From NCBI GenBank assembly GCA_037893225.1, contig JAZGUH010000186.1, positions 186,001 to 250,000 of the forward strand: 64,000 nucleotides of DNA, given 5' to 3'. Source of the DNA: Hippasteria phrygiana. Taxonomy: Eukaryota; Echinodermata; Asteroidea; Valvatida; Goniasteridae. The position numbers were made by a program, and so were the translations under genes. Below, piece after piece: positions 57,738 to 64,000 of the stretch. How positions within the stretch are numbered: the first letter of the stretch is position 1; every line of letters starts with the position of its first letter. The notes beneath the pieces are model-generated. The model was not told where the DNA came from and did no database searches. It saw nothing but the letters and a program-made list of their open reading frames with translations.

Positions 57738-58395
57738 GGAACGTGTCCACAGAGTTGCAATAGTGTGCCATAAAGTTGCAGTGTCGTGCAATTAAGTTGC
57801 AGTGACGTGCCCAATAAAATTGCAACTGCGTCCCATAAAGTTGCTATTATGTTCCAACAAAGTTGCAGTGACGTGCCAATTAGGTTGCACTGACGTCCCC
57901 AATAAAGTTGCAATTACGTCCCATAAAGTTGCTATTACGTTCCAACAAGGTTGCAGTGACGTGCAAATTAGGTTGCAGTGACGTCCCCAATAAAGTTGCA
58001 TTAACGTCCCATAAAGTTGCTTTTAGGTTCCAACAAAGTTGCAGAGATGTGCCCACAAGGTTGCAATAACGTTTGTAAATGGTTGTAGAAACGTTCCTCA
58101 TAATACGTTGCTGTAACGTGATAATCAAGTTGTAATCACGTCCCCATAAGGTTGTAGAAACGTGCGTATACGTTGCTGTTAGGTGCCGATTAGGTCGTAT
58201 TAACGTGCCGTCAGGGTTGTAATCCAGTACCAGTAAACGTTTCTTTTACGTTGCAGCAACGTCCTCTTAACGTTGTGTGATAACGTTGTGGCAACGCGTA
58301 TGGGAGTCGACATTTTTCCGTTGCGGCAACGTCATTTTCCTAACGTTGCCGCAACGAAAACGTGACCATGTGGCAACGTTGTCACAACGTAAAAT
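57738..58395. repeat. Right-end subrepeat array of the 11.9-kb element
   Basis: Words such as AAGTTGCAGTGACGTGCC, ATAAAGTTGC and AACGTTGTG recur every 20-30 bp, with a higher-order unit of about 88 bp near 57760-58060. The left arm at 46550-47330 is the inverted, more diverged counterpart. Confidence 0.85.
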
Positions 58396-58639
58396 TGTTA
58401 GCTGGGAAATGATCGACTTCAGGCAATATACTACCAACGCCCATGATATTAAATCAAATATTCTAATAAAACTGGTGCAACTATGATCAAAATGAGCCCC
58501 ACACGATTGCCATACCTTCCTTGATCAAAGAAACAACACATGTACAAAATTGTTCATGCACAACGCGCAATGCATAGTACGTGTACATCCAATAATTATG
58601 TCGAACACAGTCAATGCACTTTTATAGACTGGTTCCCGC

Positions 58640-61600
58640 TCCATTTTAATATGGGGTATACCGGGAGCGCTAGCTGCCGCTGCCGCTGCCTGATTTAAGC
58701 GTAATCCATCCACCACGCGCAATTGCGCAATTCGTACGCATGCGTGTTATATACTACATTCCGTCACTTTTTAATCATCATGATTTATAGTTATCCTTCA
58801 CTATCAGATTTATCTTGAACAATCTTCATCATAGTGTCATCAAACTAAAATATCCATCTTCATTCACCAACATCGGACCACCTCCAACGACAAGGTAAAT
58901 ATTTTGAAAATTCTTAGAATTCTCACACTAAAACCAGCGATTTCAATACCTGCATTCTCACCAACAATACCGATGGCTACACTGACCAATTATGTACGAC
59001 CTATCTGCATAATCTTCTCTGTTCGTATCGCCAAAATAGGGCAAGAAGTTGTGTGTTTACTGTGTTGTTCTTGGCCATTAGTTTGCCATGGTCATTTCTC
59101 GAGCATGAGAATTTTCCTGTTTAAGCCTATAAGGTATGATACATGACATTGGTACAGCAATTCCCCTTGCTCCATAGTCCATGGTATGGGGTACACCCAT
59201 GGGGGGAACCTCGATGGTACACCTGACATTTTGTTATGTCATGTAGAACTGTACAATCATGAACATTTCAAAATGCTCCAAATATTGACCTTTTTATTTT
59301 TAATTAAAGAACTTGTAATTTCCAACAAAATAACGGATCTCCAGCTTCTTCATAGAGTAATGATAAGCAGAACTGAAGTTAGGATATTTTTTGTATCATG
59401 ATTTGTTGATGCATTTTGGAGCAAAAGGTTGTGACCACACAATGTATTAACTATAGTACATGGTCAAATCCTTTTCATTCATCAAGCCCTTTTCATTCAT
59501 CAAGCTGCATGCACTTGGTCCTGGACTCCTGGTTGTCCCTGTCCATGTTCCTTCTGACATACTAACAAATGTTCAGTCTCTTTACCAGTCCTTGCATCTT
59601 TCTCCCAAATGTCTTGCAAATTGGCCAACATCCAAGTTTTCCAGAGACAACTTTCCCTCAAAGTGGACCCAAAGAACATCCTGTTTATGCCTATTATACT
59701 TATTGAATTAGCCTCAAAACCACAGCACAATTCAAAAAATGCATACAAAACTTTTCCATTCTCACTGTGTAAACTCAATCCATTACTTTAACCCTCCTAT
59801 ACTTATAACTATCACAGCCTATCAAAAACTCTAAACACCAACTAACACCAACTCTCACAGTTTGTGTGTGTTTCAATCTGTCATTTGATAGGTTTTGATC
59901 TGTACAACAACTGGGTCGATTTAGGCCAGGTGCATAGGAGGGTTTTAATGTTGTACCTGTCTTGCTAATGTACATCATGTGATTAAAATTGGTAGAAACT
60001 TCATTGAATTAAATGATTCTATAGTCTAGCACAAATCAATATGGATACAATATATAAGGAAGTAATTATGCCAGTCTGATACGACTTTATTCTCACATTC
60101 GATAATAACACCAATTAAAATTTCTAGTACTAAATGTTTTACATTGATTTAAAATAATGATTTAAATCAATGATTTAAATTGACTGATTTCAATCAAACA
60201 AACAAACCTCCCCAAATCTACATTTCTCCTTATTTTCTTCACCAGATGTCATCTATCCACATCAAAATTCTCACGCAGACCTCGATGCGAGGATCCTTGA
60301 AGATAGCACATGCTATCACAAGCAACAATAACATCATTGAAATCAACATTACGGATGATGAAGACCGTATTGAACGTAAAATTCAACCTCAAAACTTTCT
60401 GAAAGTCACCCAATACAACGTATCTCAACAACCCAATAAAAAAATCATCAAGCTCCACTCCAAAAGCAAGGTAGGATCCTAAATATTGTCCTCCTGTAAC
60501 GAATTCTACAAAAAACACTGACATCTCTATGAGTATGATTAAAACTTTAAAAAGACCAAAACTGCACCTAAAGATAAGTAAATTAAGAAAGGAACATGAA
60601 ATGCCCACCCTCCTCAAACCCTGCTTAAAAAAGGAAACATTAACACTAACTATCCCAATTCCTCTAAAATCCTCTTTGCCAAATGGATCATTTTACAGGA
60701 TTGAAGACCTTTGAAAAATGAAGCATTGAAGGATTTTGCAAGATTTACGGCATGAGAGGATTTTACCCCTAGATGAAATTAGAAGATCCAGGTTATCACG
60801 CTTTATGTTATACATAACGATTTTGGAGGATTGACATTACTCAGGACTTGGGCTAAAACATGAATTTGCAAGATTCAGGTTATTTCATACTTCACTATCT
60901 TCATGTGCTATGCACAGTATCAATGGAAGTCATGTCAAGGTACTGGTAAATTCAATATTTGTGTACACTACTTATTCACATGTACAATGCAGGATCTAGG
61001 CAGTGCCACCCAGTAACAAATATTGGACAATTTTCGAGGATTCAGGTTATGTGTGCATGCATTTTACCTATTGGTATCGCAGGATTTTGCATGATTCAGG
61101 TTATATATGAGAAAAATGGGGTAGGGGTTACGGTTAATGTAACAAAACATAAATTTGCACCTCTTCATAACTTACAGATCTTCAGTACAAATGCATTGGA
61201 GACGAACCAAGAAGTAGAAAATACCTTCTTTGCAGCTCCAAGAGTGACAGTAGCAGATGCTCTCACAATGTCCCCCAATCAGAGAGTCTCTCTTCAAGGC
61301 ATGGCTACATCTGTAAGTCAACATTATAACAATCGGTCATCTGTACTCATTGACAACTCAATTTAAAAATTCTTGAATCATTTCTAAAAATCAGTTTCAA
61401 CTAAATTTCTTTCGCTTTCATGAAAGGAATATAACTATTCTGACAGTCTAATTTCGTCTTTTACAACCCCTTTAATAAGTACACTCAGTATTTTATCAAC
61501 ATAAAAAATTGGTTAATACTTCAAGACTAAATACCAACATAGCACTATTTGTTGCAAAACAAAAACTAGCCCAATCCCATTACTGGAGCCTTTTTTCGAC

Positions 61601-62120
61601 CTATGACAAACACAAAAAGGGTTCTGTTTGCTCTGGGTTAATTCTTTTGTTTGCACTACTTGATACAAAAGAATGTACGCATTCCAAAAACTGCCTTCGC
61701 AATGTTCTCTACAAATTAAAACATTAGCAGGGTGGTATACCAAGCAAAAAGCCATGATTGTAATTGCCAAATGATCTCAATCCATCAGAATCCTTCAGTT
61801 ATACACAGCAGATATTGCATGATTTAAGAAAATTGGTGTCAAATACATCACATCATGAAAGAAAACCAGTCCATATACATAAATATATTGCTTTTATTTC
61901 AAATATATAGATCTCACCAGTAAAAACGGGAGACAATTGGCGAAGAAAGGAACTGGCCATTCGTGACACACAAACAGGGCGGTCAATACGATGCAAGCTT
62001 TGGGGCCCAAAAGCTGATACACCAGTCAATGAAGGCACCATGATACAACTCAGCAATCTCGAAGTGTCGGAGTACCACAATGTCATCAGTACAAACAGCA
62101 CAGACCAAACAGACTTCCAT
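58640..62120 (+). CDS. 5' part of a gene for an OB-fold-like protein (190 codons visible)
   Basis: A likely non-coding first exon ends at 58894 (CAAG then GTAAAT) below a CpG-containing segment (CAATTGCGCAATTCGTACGC). Coding exons are 60246-60470 (ATG directly after CACCAG), 61178-61312 and 61911-62120. All are phase 0 with clean GT/AG borders, and a good donor follows at 62121. The third exon has an OB-fold-like pattern: VSLQGMATS, then RRKELAIRDTQTGRSI, RCKLWGPKA, NEGTMIQLSNLEV and TDQTDF, as in RPA-type single-stranded-DNA-binding folds. Exons one and two are not recognised. The rest of the gene lies beyond 62.1 kb, and the element at 62.8 kb would then sit in its next intron. It could be a host gene or an element-encoded RPA-like protein. 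Confidence 0.6.
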
Positions 62121-62780
62121 GTAAGTACAATCTGTCTTGAACATTTCAAAAACCCATCAATATCACCAACCCCGTTGCTAGAAGACAGAACTGTAGCGGG
62201 AAAAAGGAGTTATCACACCCCCCATTGGTGGATTTTCTCGCCACATTCATGTCGCTGTAGGCAAAATCCTGCATGGTCTAAGAAAAAATGGGATCAAAGA
62301 ATTCCTTAGCGCAGGATGCATAATACTACAATATTCAGAAATAAATGTCCAATTATTTTAACGACGGACACAATTTTTGAGACAACTTCTCCAATTTGTT
62401 TCAACTTATTTCGCACAGCCCATCGGCAAAATTGTAATCACACCCCCCCCCCCCCCATTCAAAATGGTCTAGCAATGCCCCCTGAATACAACCTTATCAA
62501 TACAAATTACTCCACACTGAGCAAATTCACTTTCTCTTACACTTTAACAAATCTTATAATTTACTTGTAAACAAATTCCTGTTTCACTTTATGAAGCACA
62601 TCATCAGTTCAAAATTCAGTCCAATTTCAAATCAAAAGACTCGAAGAAATACCTAAATTTCACTGTTTAGCTTTGAGTGAACCCACACCAACATTATTAA
62701 CCCTAACTCCTTACATCATTTTCCCCCCATGTAATCTGAATCCTCCAACATCCTCTGATTCTAAAGTGTTAAACTCCATC
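62121..62780. other. Intron-like sequence, no exon found
   Basis: AT-rich with a short poly-C run near 62443. It is presumed to be intron of the OB-fold-like gene. Confidence 0.35.
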
Positions 62781-64000
62781 CCAGCTAACACATTATGCTT
62801 TTATAACATTATGAAAAGGTCTTACGGATGTTATATATAAAACATTTTAAAATAACATTTTAAAAACCTTATAGAAATGTTATGATAAACAGAACAACAT
62901 TTTAATAACATAATTTAAATGTCTCAAATTTGACGTTTTATCGAGTATGTTAAAGTGATGTCATTCAAATGTTATAACCAAATGTTTTAATTTAGTTTTC
63001 ATGAGGGAAAGTTTGCCATAAATGTGATATTTTAAAAATATAATCCAGATGTTTTATAAATATCATAAAACGTTACTAAAACATCTCCTGAATGCTCGAG
63101 TCCACGGTACTATCAAAAACGTTTGAAAATGTTATAAATGCACTTCTATCTAATGTTTAAGAGTGGTTTAACTTAATTAATAAATGTCAGTGCATGTGAT
63201 ATTTTGAAGACGTCATTATAATGTTGCCACCTTATTATCTGTAAGTTTTTATAATGTTCTTAAAACATATTTTTTAAAATATAATACTATGTTTTACAAA
63301 TATCCCTAAAATGTCATACCGCAGAGTTGACAACATTCATAAAACATTTTATAGATGTTTGAGTCCATGGAAGAATCAGTAACGTTAAAATAATGTTTAA
63401 AAAACACTTCATACTGATGTTTAAAACTTGTCCGAATTATTAAATATATCTCAGAACATTTTATATTTAAAAGACATCATTATAATGTTACCAGTCGTAT
63501 GTTTTTATAATGTTCTTAAAACATATATTTGTATCCTTAAAAACATGTTGCAGAACTATGTGTAAAATATTATGCCAAATTATTGATAACATTCTTAAAA
63601 CATGTTATAAATATTTGAGTCCACATAACTATTATTAACGTTTTAATAATGTCAAAAAAGCATTTCTGCCTGATGTTTAAAACTTGTCTTAGGTAAAAAA
63701 TAAATCTCGGGCATTTGATATCAAAACGACGCGATGAAAATGTTACCATCTCAACATGTGTATGTTTTCATGATGTTCTTAAAACATCTTTTAAAAATAT
63801 GAAACCATGTTTCACAGATATACCTCAAATATTATGACAAAGAGTTGGCAACATTCTTAAAACATGATGTAAATGTTTGAGTCCATGAAAGAATTAGTTA
63901 AACGTCTAAATCGTTAAATATATCTTAGAGCATTTTATATTTGAAAGACATCATTATAGTGTTACCACCTAAATAGTCGTATATTATTATGATGATGTTC
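62781..64000. mobile_element. Left end of another element with CCCAGCTAACACA terminus (cut by window end)
   Basis: It starts CCCAGCTAACACATTATGC, sharing 14 bases with the left end of the 11.9-kb element. It is then filled with degenerate ATGTTATAAAACATTTT and TTCTTAAAACAT words instead of AACGTTG words. A higher-order period of about 245 bp is visible (TTTTTATAATGTTCTTAAAAC near 63250 and 63495). The right end is outside the window. Confidence 0.65.

Larger units (their letters stand above)
46536..58406. mobile_element. Large inverted-repeat element, about 11.9 kb, host of a nested insertion
   Basis: The left end CCCAGCTAACACATAACG and right end AAAATTGTTAGCTGGG share inverted CCCAGCTAACA termini. 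Both terminal regions (46550-47330 and 57738-58395) are degenerate arrays of words containing AACGTTG or its inverse, so the ends are long subrepeat arms. The interior left after removing the 7.3-kb insertion is 47330-47544 plus 54822-57737, about 3.1 kb. I recognise no transposase there. A short frame at 57135-57332 follows an acceptor-like TTTCATAG, and a possible micro-exon (ATG 55051, donor 55091) is weak. A MITE sits at 56320-56608. No clear target duplication was seen beyond a possible AA. Confidence 0.62.

Noticed and set aside
57728..58128. Minus-strand frames with NLIGTSLQLCWN repeats
   Set aside because: They are translations of the subrepeat array at the right end of the 11.9-kb element.

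Overview
The window is from an intron-rich, AT-rich animal nuclear genome loaded with mobile DNA. It is most likely a marine invertebrate. A deuterostome or lophotrochozoan fits the TACATGTA and TAGGCCTA words, the Penelope-like and RAG1-like elements, and the many foldback elements, but the species cannot be fixed from sequence alone. There are no operons, rRNA genes, CRISPR arrays or bacterial signals. Genes had to be rebuilt from exons with GT/AG borders and compatible phase.

Layout. 0-6 kb: foldback elements, a 21-bp palindromic tandem array and a hAT-like MITE. 6-9.8 kb (-): a complete five-exon gene for a 315-aa Myb/SANT-like DNA-binding protein. Its start faces a possible THAP-type exon across a shared upstream region. 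10-15 kb: MITEs, tRNA-like sequences and a 16-bp satellite of about 51 units grown inside a dispersed element. 15-16 kb (-): a frameshifted PIF/Harbinger transposase. 17.1-21 kb (+): a decayed transposon gene whose first exon is homologous to the zinc/RING N-terminal half of RAG1 and whose later exons encode a D-D-E transposase, the arrangement known as N-RAG-TP. It is followed by tandem repeats with two 50-bp palindromes. 24.4-26.1 kb: an unrecognised coding region broken by a MITE. 26-34 kb: segmental and tandem duplications. 34.6-41.3 kb (+): a multi-exon, apparently intact transposase-like gene with a candidate GC-richer 5' exon. 41-46 kb: repeats and foldbacks. 46.5-58.4 kb: a three-level nest, in which an 11.9-kb inverted-repeat element contains a 7.3-kb inverted-repeat element that contains an intact 3.5-kb Penelope-like retroelement. 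58.7-62.1 kb (+): the 5' part of a gene encoding an OB-fold-like protein. 62.8-64 kb: the left end of another element with CCCAGCTAACACA termini.

How the parts relate. Most protein-coding material is mobile-element machinery: Harbinger, N-RAG-TP, Penelope and an unnamed D-D-D/E-like transposase family. The best host-gene candidates are the Myb/SANT-like gene and the OB-fold-like gene. The 37-kb gene may be either an active element or a domesticated one.
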